64,000 nucleotides of DNA from Agriotes lineatus (GCA_940337035.1 OW679203.1:27537495-27601494); one strand, 5' to 3'; shown: positions 34,216-47,925, counted from the stretch's first letter. The notes: generated by a model from the sequence alone, not told the origin. Made by a program: numbers and translations.

Positions 34216-37200
34216 TAAGAGTCGAGGAAACCTGCACCAAAGGCATTAAAAATATAAACGGCGCCCCCATCGAGCTGTGAAGATTGTAGAAGATCCATCT
34301 AAACGTAACACCATTATATATAATTTGAAATAATATGCTCAACATCTTTCGTATTACGTGTGTCTGTACCTTTATGTACAGATGTTAGTTTCGCTACCTT
34401 CCACTTATCTGGAAACGTATCAGTTTTAATAGAAATATTGAAAATTGGTTTAAGGGATAGACTGAGCCACCTGCTTTCATAAAGTAATGGGGAATTTCAT
34501 CTGGCTCAACTGATTGTTTTTTGTTTTAGTTTTCTTCAGACCGATTTTACCTCATACACTCCTACTTCATAAAAGTTCAGAACATGTAAACCATTGTCCA
34601 AGCCCAACCGCTTATATTGCAAAACTTAAGTAGATTCAGGCCCATATACTGGTTGAAGGTGAACTGCGAATTCCTAAGTTTTCTCTTCCAATAGTTTTAT
34701 TATCAGGGGTAATATAATAAGTAGTACGCTTATATTGGCCAACTTAAGGTTATATTAAGTGTATTGCGAATTATATTTAGCAAGATAATATAATGATTTA
34801 AAATATATACCAGAGAGATGCCATTATATTATGTGACTATCAATGCTAATGATCAATATTTGTCCCAAACACACTTTTTTGCTTTTTATGCTTAAAACGC
34901 ACGACCTAACCTAGAAAAATCAAATTACATTTCTAAATTAGTTCATTTGAGGCGTGAAACAAAACCAAGTTAGCTTGTACCAAATCGAAAATCGTGAGTC
35001 ATTATAATTGTTATCAGTATGGTAAAAGGTTCTATTGGCCAATGTCCTAAATTTAAGAGATGATGATTGGCTCAAAATTCAAGAAGCTATATTCTCCTGT
35101 TTATACTCATATACTGTTATTTTCAAAATTCAAGAAAACGTGTATATTTGTGTTTGTATTATTTTGTATATTGTCAACATAATTTTGATACTCTAACCGT
35201 ATTCTATTATTTAGTTTCCCTTCCCAACCTTTTATATTCATTTCGATGAAACGCAGATTGGCGCTTTTCTAACCTATGAAAGTCTTTGCTTTTTAATAAC
35301 ACATTTGCACTAGGAGAGAACCATGCAGGTTATCTATATTCTTTTACTTCTACCTTGGCTATAGTAACAGATAACTTCACAAAGTATTTTACAAGTTGTT
35401 TAGCATATTTATTTAACTCTTAACAATGACCAAGAATGTCCCAGTCACTATCTCTCAACACTTGCTATTTGTAAGAAAATCATATTGCAAAATTATACCT
35501 TGCAATGGTTCTGCGCTACAGCTACTAAAATTAACTGCATATTTATATAAAAAAATGCAGACATCCACTCTTATTCAAATTTGCTAGCTCAATAATAATA
35601 CGTTTTCGTTAACGTGATATTATTTGGTTTAAATAAAGCTAAAACTAGGAATGAGATTAAATTACACAATTTATTTGCATTGACAAGTGACAATGAACCA
35701 TTTCTCACATAGTGGTATGTAGTTCAACGTAGCAGCCAAGGCCTTTGCAAACAGCCAGACGACCTAAAAATGACATTAGTAGGGTATAATACAATCAAGA
35801 ATTTGGATGAATAAGTTACTAGTGAACACGAAAAGGGGTGAAGCTCTGGCATATTTAGTTTTGATGTATAGAAGTGAACCTGAATGCGTAAATCTGTGAA
35901 CTTCGTTGAGAGATGCTACGTTTGGAGCCGGAAGTGACAGATGGACCTAGTTTGGTCAGCGTGCGGAAGTTGTGATGTTAATTGTGAAGAGAATTTGTAT
36001 TTTATTATGAAAAGTCAATTGAGTTTTATTTAGTATGTCAAATTAGTTTTAAAAATGTCTACATTTTACGGTAACTAAGAATACTATGATAACTAAGCTA
36101 GGTGCTTAGTGAAAGTCGCGATTAGAAATAACAGTGTATGTTTTATAAGTAAGAAATATACAATTATTTTATTATGCTCTAATTACTTATAGTATACAAG
36201 AGCCTAGGTGATTGAATATTTGCTCATTAAAGTTATGCCCAATAATTAACGTGTTGTAATTTGGCACCTACCTGATAATGGGAGTATCAGCAACCCCCAG
36301 TATGGTGCAGATAACGAAAGAAGTTGTTGTAAACTTGTAAAAGTTTGTCGCTCAGCTGTCTTGGAGAACTTTAAGTATCCGCGAATGTCATAAGTTATGA
36401 AAAGGTTAGACCAATGTTGAACATTGAAGAGTGAATTAAAATGCCAAAAGACAAGATGTTCCAAAAAATTAAGTATCGAAAATAAGATAATAAATGAAAT
36501 CCACAAATGTTATCAAATTCGAAGCCTAAGAAAATTGCCAACCTACACTTTATATTAAAGGAATCTACATAACCAGTATTACTTTTAAACGAAAAAAGTT
36601 CTTACAAATTTATTACTGTTATAAAATGCATGACTCAACCTGAGGGAAAGTTTCATGTTTCAGATTAATTTCTGAACTGCTATGTAAAACTATGTAACAA
36701 AAATGTAGTTGGGGCACCGAGTTACTTAATAAAATAAAATAAATATATAACCAACAATATTTAAGGTTAAATCAATCAGACATAAATAATCAGACACATA
36801 ATATACTCAATATCGAATCAAATCATTGCTAAAAGTCATAATACATATTATTATGCTGAAGATTTTACATGAACACGTGCTGTACACTCTGTACAGCAGC
36901 AGCAAAATAAGAAATGTATCTACCAATAAACATGAAAGGAAAAAACCATAATCTTATCTTGCAAGGACAATAAAGCATTTATATTAGTGTCACATATCAT
37001 GAAATAAGCACTAAATGGGGCTATTTTTCTCATAATATCTATTTCAGCATTAAAGTGCTGAAATTACAAATTGGTTTCAAGTTAAAAGTAAGGTTATAAT
37101 TAGCAAATTCAGATATAATTATCTCCACATTTAATGAGTCAAATAAACAAAGAACAAGCATCGATTAGAAAACTTGTTCTACAAATGACTTAAATAAACT

Positions 37201-38716
37201 GAATTTTGTGAAAAGTGTCCGTAGCAAACAAATAATGAAAACATTTAAAATTTTCGACTAGTGTAGCAAGGTCGTGGTCTGTAGACAAGGCCCGCAGCTG
37301 AATTTAATCAAAAACCTCATACATTTGAAGAATTAGGTCAAAACCGATTTTGCATCAAGAATACTTTGCAGAGTTGATCCATGGCACAGAAAGGGTGCCT
37401 ACAGCAAGTCCCAAATGATGCCCTACAAAGGCAAACAGTAAAATAAACGCTGCTAAAATTGCCTAAATGTAGACGTTTACCTGTCGATTATCTAAAGTTG
37501 ACGGATGAGGCACCATTGCCGATCGAAGCAAAAATTGGATTGCAGGAACATCGTAGTAATTATCCAATCGAAATTTTTGGGATCATAGCAGTATACATAT
37601 ATGTCGTAACCTTTGCGCAATAGTAGCCTTTTCACAATTAGGCTAGCCTTTATGCAAGTCGGCGCCTTATTGCAATAACATTGATGATTTCTTAAGCCTC
37701 TATGCAAACCTCAGATGACGTGTAGCGTTCTAGCTTGCTTCCCTGAAGGCTAGTCTTATTACAAAAATACTGTGACGCATATACAAGCACACCTAGCCTT
37801 AGCAGTAACGAACTCTCCTGAAATGACCTTACTGAAACCTTTTTCACCCTTTGTCACTACTAGGATCGAAGCAAGCGTCGTAACAAGTGAGCGGTTCGTG
37901 TGGCGTCCGTCTCTCGACTTGAGGATAGAAACGTAAGCATGTGAAGTATGTGTGGGCTGTGTAATAGCGTCCCCTCTGCCTCTGCGTTTAAAGTAGATGA
38001 CAGGAATGACTAATTGTTCTTCGGTCACCCCCGCCTTCGTTTCATCTGCACGAGCTTCTGTCCACCAGGTCCCTAAAATGGCTGTAGCTGCGAGGTATGA
38101 AATTTTTCAAGCGAACCTTTTGGTGGCATCCTCGCACAAAGTTGGTAATACTCTTGTTGAAGTGGCATAAATTTGGAAGTTACACCCTTGGCCACGTTGC
38201 TAAGTTATGTGATGTGCTCAGAACTAGGTCTTCTTTTTCACGGTACATTGACGTTGCCTTTATTCCCTCTATGATGCTGTTTCTGGATGAATCTTGACTG
38301 GACAAAGGTGTTCGTTAGTAGAACCAGATGTGTTACGCTGATTGCACCATCGTTATCCTGTTAACGGTGCCAATTTGATTGCTATGGTGGTCCGTAACCA
38401 AAATAGTAAATTACGACTTCAGGTCCCTCTTTTTTCCTTCAAAAACGGAATTAACAAATTTCGTTAGCTGCTGTATAATGCTGCTGGTGAACTGCTAACC
38501 GTCCTGTAGGTTTCGTTCCTCAGGAATACTTTCTCGATAAGGATTCGGGCACAGAAAGATGAGTCGGAAATCACGATAAATATCCATCTCACTCCCTTCG
38601 GTCCTGGTGGCAATGGTCCAAATATGACGATAAAGAGGTATTTGAGCCTCTGTCTCGTTGCTTGCGTCTGTATGAGTCCCGCACACTACAGGTTTTATGA
38701 CTTCATTCTTTCACAG
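34216..38716. other. Non-coding interval
   Basis: About 4.5 kb without recognised genes or repeats, apart from the GGCCAACTTAAGG string near 34732 and an 8-bp-arm hairpin (TGCTGTAC / GTACAGCA) at 36878-36898. 37490-38060 has a few short frames but no domain. Confidence 0.4.
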
Positions 38717-38832
38717 ATGTTTATAATGAATTCTTCAGGACAAGTGCCACTTGATATAACATATACTCTTGAAGAATATGAAGAAAACCCTTTACTGCTC
38801 AGCGATTTCCGTAACGGAGTTATTCAGAAAGT
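38717..38832 (+). CDS. Candidate internal exon of an unidentified gene
   Basis: A 116-bp open stretch preceded by a pyrimidine-rich acceptor (CATTCTTTCACAG ending at 38716) and followed by a consensus donor GTAAGT (38833-38838). Its translation (GQVPLDITYTLEEYEENP, then LLLSDFRNGVIQK) has the mixed polar/hydrophobic character of a real globular segment rather than AT-rich noise. I recognise no family. No neighbouring exon was found, and splice-like strings arise by chance, so this is a hypothesis. A - strand open frame overlaps the upstream sequence (38495-38686) and may mean the area is an unrecognised transposon instead. Confidence 0.25.
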
Positions 38833-38838
38833 GTAAGT

Positions 38839-41800
38839 TTTGATTAACTCCGAGCAAGATTTGAGAGAACAGGCCATGTTTAATGCGAAAACATAAACGC
38901 CTAAAACTGGCTACCGATAAAGAATATTCTTACCATACACACTTAATGCAAAAATCGAATCACAATAACTTTGACAAATAAATTTGAACCAACCAGTTTG
39001 GCCATACACAGTACTAATACTTAAAAAAAATTACATCACAACCGTATTTTACACGTTGCTCATGAACATAGTCTAAGCTTAAAAAGGGCTTTTTAGAACG
39101 TCTGTTTCTGGCAGGTAATGTACTTTAAATATTTGGTAAGTTTTAAATTAAATAACATTTGAAATTTTCAACTTCCTTTACAGCATCAGAATAATTTCCT
39201 CTCAAAAAGGGAGCTTTAGCAGCATACATTATTAAAATAAGCAATCTTGCTGATATTTAATTACTTAGAAAGCCATATTTACGTCTTTACGAAAGCAGAT
39301 GCAGCGTCCAATTCCTCAATATGGCAAATTTGAAGGAAGACGTACCCATTGCGACCTGCTACCTTTTGAGCAATTGCCATTTTAGTATAAATAATAAATT
39401 TTCTTTATGTGACGTTTTATATACCTCCATTTTATCCTGCTCTCTTGGGCCTCAGATATATGGACGTTTCAGCTACCCAATAAAAACGAACGAATTTTTC
39501 TTACCGACACTCGAAAACTGTTATTGGATTTCCCTGAACTTTTACACGGTGCATTTTTAAAATTGGCGCCAATAAAATACATTATTAAGCAACGCCACCG
39601 CTGCCTCCAACGAGAACTTAATGAAAACCTCGGCCGGTTGTCCGCCGCGGATTTCATTAGATTCGTATTTAAATTTTGGGCCATAAAGGCGAAATCGTTT
39701 TTCTTTATAAGGAAGACGAACGACTTTACCTTGCGATCGGCCACTGGTGAATAAACTACGCGGAAGCGAAAAGGAACATCGTTAAACTGTTTAGGCAAAC
39801 GAGAATCCGCGGGAAATTGGTAGATTTTTCAGTGCCAGTAATTACTTTAGCTTTTGGTTTAGGTTGATAATCGATGACTTCCTATTAAAGTTAAGCATTC
39901 TATCTGTGCCAGTGTGTTAGTTAAAGAAATACTTATTAAAATTGTTGAATTAAATGTTTTTAAATAAGCCGCTATGCCATATTCAAGCAAAAGCCAAACT
40001 ATAGTGACTACATGGCCACATTCGAGAGCCGACTAGCTAAAACAGTGGTTCTTTGTGAAATCTTAAATGTATTAATCAATACAAAAAAGCGCCAAAGAAT
40101 ATTTATTCAGTAAATGCATTTAGATAGAAACGAGAACTCATAAACTTTGTAACGGTACTTTTACTTAGCCCTATACTCTACTGTACTATTAATTTATATT
40201 GCCCGTGGTTCTCTAGCTGAAACAGTCGTAGAGACTTAAAACTCTATTCAAATCGTCAGTGCAGCTAAGGGGAAGCTAATATTGCTCTGGGTTTGCTCGT
40301 TGTCACCTGGAATGCTGTAATTATGCATGCAAACACTGCCAGCAATATAAACCCAACAGTTTACATTAAAAGATATATAATCTGTAAGAAAAACACAAAT
40401 ACAAGAAAATACATGTACATAAAACACCAAAAATAAACGACGTTCAAACATACAGTGAAGCTATTAATAATACTTTAATTATCTACTCGCGTTATTATAG
40501 AAAAATACATGTAAGAATACACAATATTCATATAACAAGACTGTACGCTACATACATAAAAACACCTTAAATTGTGCGTTAATGTTCAGCTGTCAAACTC
40601 CGATAGTGCGAAATGTATTTAAATTTCAGGCATAAATTCACTAGGCGAAGCTGTCTATTCTTTAAACGCGCTTGTTGCTGGAACACGCTGCCTTGCACGT
40701 TCAATTCAAGCTCACACGCTGCGCTAGCAGATGATGCAGTTATTTCGTCTTGGATGCTGGTAAACCCCCGTTTTCTTGGGCGCGAAAACAATTGCCCCCG
40801 ATGTCCGACATCCCTTGTTTCGCATTGCAATTTAACTAAAAACTAACCTTGCATTCGGATGCTAACATGTATCCTGAAACTTGGACATGAGCGATGCTTC
40901 TATAGCGTTAAGACAACGCTTCCCTTATATGGAGGACGCAGCAACACTGTGGTAATGGTAGTTTGATGCCTTCGTAGCCTGGGTTCCCATTCAGGAACCT
41001 CATTCTGTTGGCGGTGAATAATATAGGCCAACACCTTACTATTATGTGCACTTTGGTGCTTTTATTAGCACGCGTCGTGCCTTGGGTCGCTTGTTTAGCT
41101 GCGACTGCCAACCGCTGACCCTCACGACATCGTTGCAGTTATTTATAAATGCAACATTGTGATCCGCTGACTTCGTTCTATTTTTAAACACACTGGTGGA
41201 ATCCACTGTCGTGCAAATTCCTCTTCTGCACTTGCGAAACATACACTACACTTCAAATTAATTGGTAGGTAATGAGAAATACGGTTCAGACTTATTACTA
41301 GCAGTGTATAAAAAAGGATATAAAAGATGTACCGCAAGAACCTGAAATGCAATAAATATGTCAACCAGGTCATATCTTAGTTTGAGGTAACGAAAAGACA
41401 CATAATCATAGTAAAATGTATAATAGCCAATAATATGGCACTTAGATACAAACTTTAAGTACGCCGAGTGCACCCAATAAACATAAGTCCCAAAAATATA
41501 ACAATTAAATGTATAAATAAATGAACAAACTACATAGATTATTTAAGTTTAACAGTGACAGACATTAGCAAAGCAAGTTACACTTCGATAAGGCCTAAAA
41601 ATAAACTCATCGAAGGTGTTGTCGTAACGACACAACGCAAGATGCAATGTAACGAGAACCAAGTCCAAAATTGTTGCACAGTAACTAGGTGAAATCCGCT
41701 GGCATATCAGCGCAACAATTAATTTCAAAAACTCAAATAAACTGCACGCGAAATTTGCAAGTTAACAGTTAATAAAGGGCAAAACTTAGACAACAGCAAA

Positions 41801-44800
41801 CAACGTTGTGATCTAGGCCAAAAACTCCGCATCAACTAGAATTCGCCGGAAATAAAGACCGAGAAAGCTCACGCAACCAAGGTCATCACATCGGGGAAAG
41901 TGGATACTATATGTACGATACGGGACGAGGCAATGACGGCAGGGAAACATTCATGGCCGGACAAAAAATTAATGCTGCAAGAACATGGCCGGTAGAAACA
42001 GCTAGAAAAACTCCGAAACGTTAAACCAATTTGGCAAGAATAAAAAGGCAGGCCAAATGACCATGTGCAATTTACCTCTAATGGTCGAAATCGAGCTGAA
42101 GGAAAGGCAGCATTTAAGAGTTAGCAGATATCGGGACCACGTGGCAAAAAAGCGGCAGCGGGTTTTGAAGGCAACGAAAGCGCGTTCGCCGAGACGCAAA
42201 CACACAAAATCAGAACGACGACTGGAACCATTCAAAACTTGCGCCAAATGACTCTAGCTCAAAGGAGAATGCTTTCTGCCCATAACAAGGCACTTATGCT
42301 TCATCCACGGCTGTGTGAGAAGAAACAAAATGTACAAGTAATGTATGAGGAAATGGTAGATACAAATTAATCAAGAAGGCGGCAAAAAAATATCGGCAAC
42401 TACATTTTTCATAAGCAATTTTGTAGGTGAGCGATTGTCCCCGCGAGCAGGTCGTTAACCCAGTACAAGGGAACTCTTCTTCAATTTCGACGGACAAGGC
42501 TAGCCATCTATCCAACTTACGAGTTAAGAGGACTCACAAAACCACAACTGTAAAAAATGAACAGGTCACTGGCATAATATAAGAGGAAGAAGCCACGAAT
42601 TTTGTTGCGGTATTCCATCCCTGATCACTAACAACGATATAGTGCGTTGTCACGTTACATATCCATATACACAATATTTGACTCTTCATGCCACTTATTA
42701 TCTTTAATTCCTTACTGGCAACCATTCTCAAGCCTGCAATTATAGTGCATGTCCTAATAACTAGAAATAGAAATAAAAAAAACTAGAATTGGTGGCATTT
42801 TAATGGTTGTCAATTCAGTTACGCCACTAGGTAGTTGGGAGAGTTCGAATTTTTGTCAGTTGATTCCGTGAACCTGCATTGTTACATTATCTAATAGTTA
42901 GAAATATCATAGGTATTGCATAATAGCTGCCTGACACTTAGCTAGATAACGTAAAACCTTATTTGTAAAAGCAACTCGACTGTTTTCTAAATTATCTGTT
43001 GTATCTCATATTACTCTACTGGGTGCAGGTTCATTTTCCATCATTAAGCAAATTGGATACAAATTATCACAAGTACTTGTAAATAGCACATTTTAGCTTA
43101 GCGTTAAACGTGCTCTAATTTGTAACGTAAAGGTTGAAATGGATTTAAAGTTCTTTGCAGTAACCTACCAGTTATAAATAGTCGAAGTTATTGTTCGGGT
43201 GGCGAGGCAGACAAGAATAATTAAAACTATCCACAATGCATCCATTTGTTCTCCACTCCCTCGGCAACAAAAACTTGACATTTTCCCTCTCAATGATAAA
43301 GGCACCTAATTAGCAAGCCTCCCTGACACTTGATTATTCGCGCAACGTCGCAAAGGAAACTGACAGAACACGTTAACGCTAAACAACGGCAGCTATTATT
43401 ACAGACTGTATTTTCCGTTAAAAAACTTTTTGCATAGTGATACATATAAGATAAATAATTTCGTATATCCGGATGCCGCGAGATAAATGCAAGACCGCTC
43501 CATCTGAAAGTGAAAGTGATATATTCGTTGCTTTCGTCGACATGGGTTGCCATTTTTTATAGTGTTGTTCAGACTTAAGAATTCGAATCAAATCGCGAGG
43601 AATTCTATCCACCTACTGTGCTGGAATGTTGCCGGAGCGTTGAGGAATCGCTTTCTTGAAAATTGTAAATATTGAGTTTCCTTATCGGCAATCTGTATGA
43701 GACAAATTTTATAGTGAACCGCCCATATAAGCTCGCGAGTTTTACTTACATCGTACAAGCATCAGTGTGTGGATGGTAGCATATTTTGTCTATACAGAAT
43801 TTATTCCAGCTTTATTTTGGTTTCAATAATAACTTTTGAATTTCAATATTCAGAAAACAATAACATTAAATCTCACCATGTTATAGCATTTGAATAACCT
43901 TTGGAATGCTTTTTATTCACCTAAACGCATATTTTTGTAATTGTTGGTAAAATTAATGAATTCCCGAATATTCGATCATTAAGATAATAGAGGCTAAAAC
44001 CAACTAGCCAGTTTACCATAGATATAGGATATTACGTTGTCAAAAAGCAATAATGCTAAAACCCCCGTTTTGAAATAACAACAGCAACAATGTCACTTAA
44101 CGATCGATCATCCTACAAGGGCTATTCGGTTTCATTACGAAAGTAGATCTATAATCACAACACAATAAAATGTTTCGTAAACATTCTAAAGTTAGCAGAC
44201 GTGAGCCTCTTCCATTTCGTAATGCGACAGTGAGCTGGACAAAAAAGTTTGAAGATACTGATAGTATCGCAGAAGTAATGTCAATACTAACATAAACCAA
44301 GATTTCTTAATTAGAGTGTGCAATACTTTTACAGAACGTTTAAGGTAGTGTACTGTTTTTGAAGAGATACACCCCTGTTCCATCTCCTCGCAATGCGCAA
44401 GTTCTCGTTCAAAACCGCTACAACGCAACACCACCTAGACCTCACTAGAAGACAACTCAACTAATAGACAATTAGAAGGGTATAAAGCAAAATGCTTGGC
44501 CTGTAAAAGGCACTTGAGTCCAGCGCTCCAGCTACCAGCTTTAAGTCCCAAGAAGGAGTTAAGCACCGACGCCTGCAATTGAGATCTCCCAGTCCAAACA
44601 CAACCGCCAGTCTCGAGGCCCGTGTAATAGTTCTGACCCCAAACCTTTTCCTGAAGATCTGCTTAGGACCTGACCTGCTTATACATTTAGCCGTTATCGG
44701 TAATAACATTTTATTTGATTTGATCCAGCTATTATTTATTGTTTTACGTTCTTACACTGTTCAGTTACATTTATCTTAAGAAAACCTTAATTGCAACATC

Positions 44801-44931
44801 AAGGTCAATATGCAGATAATATTTATGCTGTTCTTAATCTATTTTAGCCAAGGATAATTCGACTTCTGGCTTTATAAACTACCCATAAAGGCAAACTTAA
44901 TTCGAATAAGTAGTACAATCAAAATATTACA
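38839..44931. other. Non-coding interval
   Basis: About 6 kb. Patches of more balanced composition (39500-39800, 40600-40860, 42000-42250) have short open frames on both strands without recognisable domains. No RNA gene or repeat pair was identified. Confidence 0.4.
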
Positions 44932-45096
44932 CGCTTCCTAGTGAACCATGGTGATTTGCGGGCTTCTCTAATGCCTTTAGAACAGATCAGTGTTCTTGGT
45001 CCTATTCTGTACCTCCTGTACAAGGTCGACCTTTCAGGAACTAGTACTTTTTCCGATGTTACGACCATAATGGCCTACGATATTGTTCTCTCACAG
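44932..45096 (+). mobile_element. Jockey-like LINE reverse transcriptase relic
   Basis: A 55-codon stretch without stops reads ...SVLGPILYLLYKVDL, which is the RT motif B region (PQGSVLGPLLYLLY in active Jockey-type elements), followed by TSTFSDVTTIMAYDIVLS. That last segment aligns with ATFADDTAILA, so the catalytic FADD is now FSDV and the second Asp is lost. Neither side extends convincingly. It is an inactive fragment. Confidence 0.7.
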
Positions 45097-46299
45097 GAAA
45101 TCTTTGATCCCTAATTATTATCATAATCGCCAATGAGATATAATTTTAATCCAGATTTTCTTCTCTAATACTTTTCAGGTTTTTCTGTTTTCTCTTCTAT
45201 ACTATTAATTTTCACATAATACAAAATTTGCTTTTCAATTTCCTATCAAATTATATAAGATCTTTTAAAAACTCCAATTTAATCTCAAATTATTCTCTAC
45301 CCGACCAATAATTAACTAATATTCTAATATTTCGGTTAGTATTTATGTTCTCTGTTGATAGACGTTCGAAATAATATTTAGCACGTATTTTAGGTAGAAT
45401 TTTATCGTTTTTGTATTTTCATATATCATTTTTCACACTAATTTATTACACAATATTCGTCGCGAAAAAAAAACTGAAAACCCACTTCCATTAAAAGTTC
45501 AAAATATCATCAGTCTCCAAGGTATCGATCACCACCTACGTATCGTACGCTCATTATTTGTTGTACCAGAGAAGGGTTTTCGAACGCAATGACGGATATA
45601 GGGTTAATTGTAATGGATATCAGATATAAACTCAAACATAATTAATTACAGGACGTGAAATAATTACCGGGTATTACTTTCGAGCGTCTGAATTTCCAAC
45701 AGGCTTTGTAATCGATCTGGTATTTTAAATCACCTATGGTGTAAGAACCAGTGCCAGTAGAATATTTTAATTTTCGTTTTCAATATCATGCGACATAAAG
45801 TTGAAACGAACTCTTAAGATGATATTATGATTAAAGCAACTAATCTCATGGTTGCTTAAAATTTTTGAAGAAAATGAAATCTGGACATAAAAACTATTAT
45901 TAAAGCGATTGAACTGACAACGTATAAGTCACATATGTTTATTTTTAAAAACATGATCTTATATTTCATACTAAAATTCAGCATTTTACAAACGTTTGGA
46001 AGTTAGAAAAACGAAAAATCTATCTCTTCTATCAAAGGCTAGCTGGCAGAAATGAAGGTGAATACGTACAAACTGAACCTCATCATGCATAAAAAATAAA
46101 GATCTTGGATTAAGCACCAGCATTAAGCAAAAGCATTTTCAAAACTGAGAGGTTATTTACTGTAACAAATAAAAAGTTAGAAAATATGAGTAAATAAAAG
46201 TATATCTCGACCTTGCTACAAGAGAAACCCTATTTAAGACATGTAACAAGCTTAAAGCGCGTCCAGGAGCTTAGCATGAGAGCAGAAAGCTATAGATTG
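45097..46299. other. Non-coding interval
   Basis: AT-rich sequence with no recognised gene or repeat. Confidence 0.4.
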
Positions 46300-46505
46300 A
46301 AATAAAGTGGGGCTTGCTATCAGTAGCTTGGTTATATGGCGGCGATACAATGGCAGACTCTACCAGGAACATATTTCTCCTACCTGGTTTTGTGATTTCT
46401 AAATAGTTGGTCTGATTTAAAAAATACCCCAAAACTGCACTGCGCTTTACAAATTAAAATAATACAGTAAATTTAGGAACCCTATGAAGATAACATTCAA
46501 CCTTG
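46300..46505 (+). repeat. Dispersed repeat, copy D (blocks 1 and 2)
   Basis: AAGTGGGGCTTGCTATCAGT matches block 1 of copy A. ACTGCACTGCGCTTTACAAA, a TACAGTAAATTTAGGAACCC stretch and TAACATTCA match block 2. Block 3 of the same repeat follows only at about 47490-47600, about 900 bp further than in copy A, because other sequence, including a LINE 3' end, lies between. Confidence 0.6.
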
Positions 46506-47184
46506 AAACTTAAATCAAAACAAACCAGTATAACTAAAAGGATTGGTAAGGATTCTGCCTGCTTTTAGTGACGTCACGTCGTCTGATGTGTTCGCTTGAC
46601 AAAATTCCGCAGGGGAAAACAATATTGATACACTCAAGCGCTCAAGTCGTTACTGCACCTTTAAGGTAGATACGCCCCAAAACTTGTTTGCAAATGTGTC
46701 ATCTACTTACGCATACAAAATTCGCGATAACTTACGAATGTCATATCTTACCTAGATACATATTCAAAATTTGCGGTAACTCAGATATGCAATACTAAAT
46801 AATAGCACATATTTAACTTAGTCGTGTACAGTTCATACTTGACGACTAGATGTAAAAACCAAGGTGGTGGTCACTGTAGTTGAGCGCTTATCCTTGCTGG
46901 ATACAGTGTTCCACTGATGGCCAAAAGTTGCTTAAGAGTTGCGAGCATCGATGAATCTAAAATTGGTAGCTTTAAGATTGTAGACGGGTTACATTTAGCG
47001 TTGTTCTACACGCGATATGACGGGAAGCATTTCAGGGCTGCGTCGGTTTGCCAAATAAAGCATAGGCAACGGCAGTTCAATGATTTTCTCGAGGACTTCG
47101 TCAACAACGAGTTGGTGTTACAGGATCGTTGCGAAACGAGAGTTAGCGGGATGATGCAAATATTTCCTTAAATATAGCCAACGG
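46506..47184. other. Unassigned sequence inside dispersed repeat copy D
   Basis: It includes an 84-codon + strand frame (46917-47171) of mixed composition. No domain was recognised. It may be the 5' part of the LINE insertion whose C-terminus follows, but the residues give no support. Confidence 0.3.
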
Positions 47185-47420
47185 GTGATCAACACTCAAA
47201 TAGGATGAAAACGGAATTTCACATTGGTAATGGAGGGGCAAATACCAGGAAAACAAGAGAGAGGGATACCTAGAAAAATGTGGATAAATAGTGTGGAAGA
47301 AGATTTGGGCAAAATAAATGTAACAAATTAGAGGAGAAAGGCGCAGGACAGCGTGGAGAGCCGTTGTAAAGTCAGCCAAGACCCAACTGGAGACATAAAG
47401 GCTATAAGAAGAAGAGGAAA
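47185..47420 (+). mobile_element. LINE 3' end (C-terminus of RT protein)
   Basis: One frame gives GQIPGKQERGIPRKMWINSV and EEDLGKINVTN. After a shift another gives WRAVVKSAKTQLET-stop (47396-47398). This is the familiar ending of insect LINE proteins (GRPRKRW...DLEKL..NW...AQDR..WR..V..AK). A GGCTATAAGAAGAAGAGG tail follows the stop. One in-frame stop replaces the usual Trp after VTN. It is probably an independent LINE insertion into dispersed repeat copy D. Confidence 0.72.
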
Positions 47421-47489
47421 GCGCTGCGATTTGAGGAGCTGAATGTATCCGCCAAAGGTCGTATTCTACCAAAATTCGAAAGACAGATC

Positions 47490-47600
47490 TTCCCCAAACA
47501 GCTACATCACACATAGAAACCCTTTGCTTGACTGTTCCTAGTCAATTGAAGATGTTATCCCCATATCTAAACTTGGCATGAAATTACAACGAAACGGCAA
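47490..47600 (+). repeat. Dispersed repeat, copy D (block 3)
   Basis: AACAGCTACATCACACATAG, CCTTTGCTTGACTGTTCCTA and the AACGAAACGGCAACCC stretch correspond to block 3 of copy A in the same order. Confidence 0.55.
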
Positions 47601-47755
47601 CCCATTTTTCTTTCCGAAAATCTTCACGCATCTAAAAAATACACAACGGAAGCATAAGAGATGGAGATAACAGCTGCACTTCAGCAACTATAAATACACA
47701 ATAAATAATGAAGAAAATAATTGCAGCAGTAAGAGGAAAAAAAAGAAGAAGACTA

Positions 47756-47925
47756 GAGAAACAGAAAAGCTGTTCCTTCAGAGAAGCACACACCAGAAGA
47801 AGCAAAATAAAGTGTAATGTCAATCGCAACATACATAACAAACAAAACACTACAGCAAAAAATGTAGTTGCTAGAAGACTGAGAAGAAAATGTCTATTTG
47901 AAAACATAGATAGAAGACAAAAAAA
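47756..47925 (+). repeat. A/G-rich dispersed repeat, copy 1
   Basis: Collinear with 51373-51548. Shared landmarks are CTGTTCCTTCA, GCAACAT followed by an AT/AC-rich stretch, AAATGTAGTTGC, and an AGAAGA...TCTA(C/T)TTG segment. It has no coding sense. The - strand gives a long hydrophobic frame, simply because the + strand is A/G-rich. Confidence 0.55.

Noticed and set aside
36878..36898. TGCTGTAC / GTACAGCA hairpin
   Set aside because: 8-bp arms with a 5-nt loop are expected by chance at this scale; there is no supporting context.
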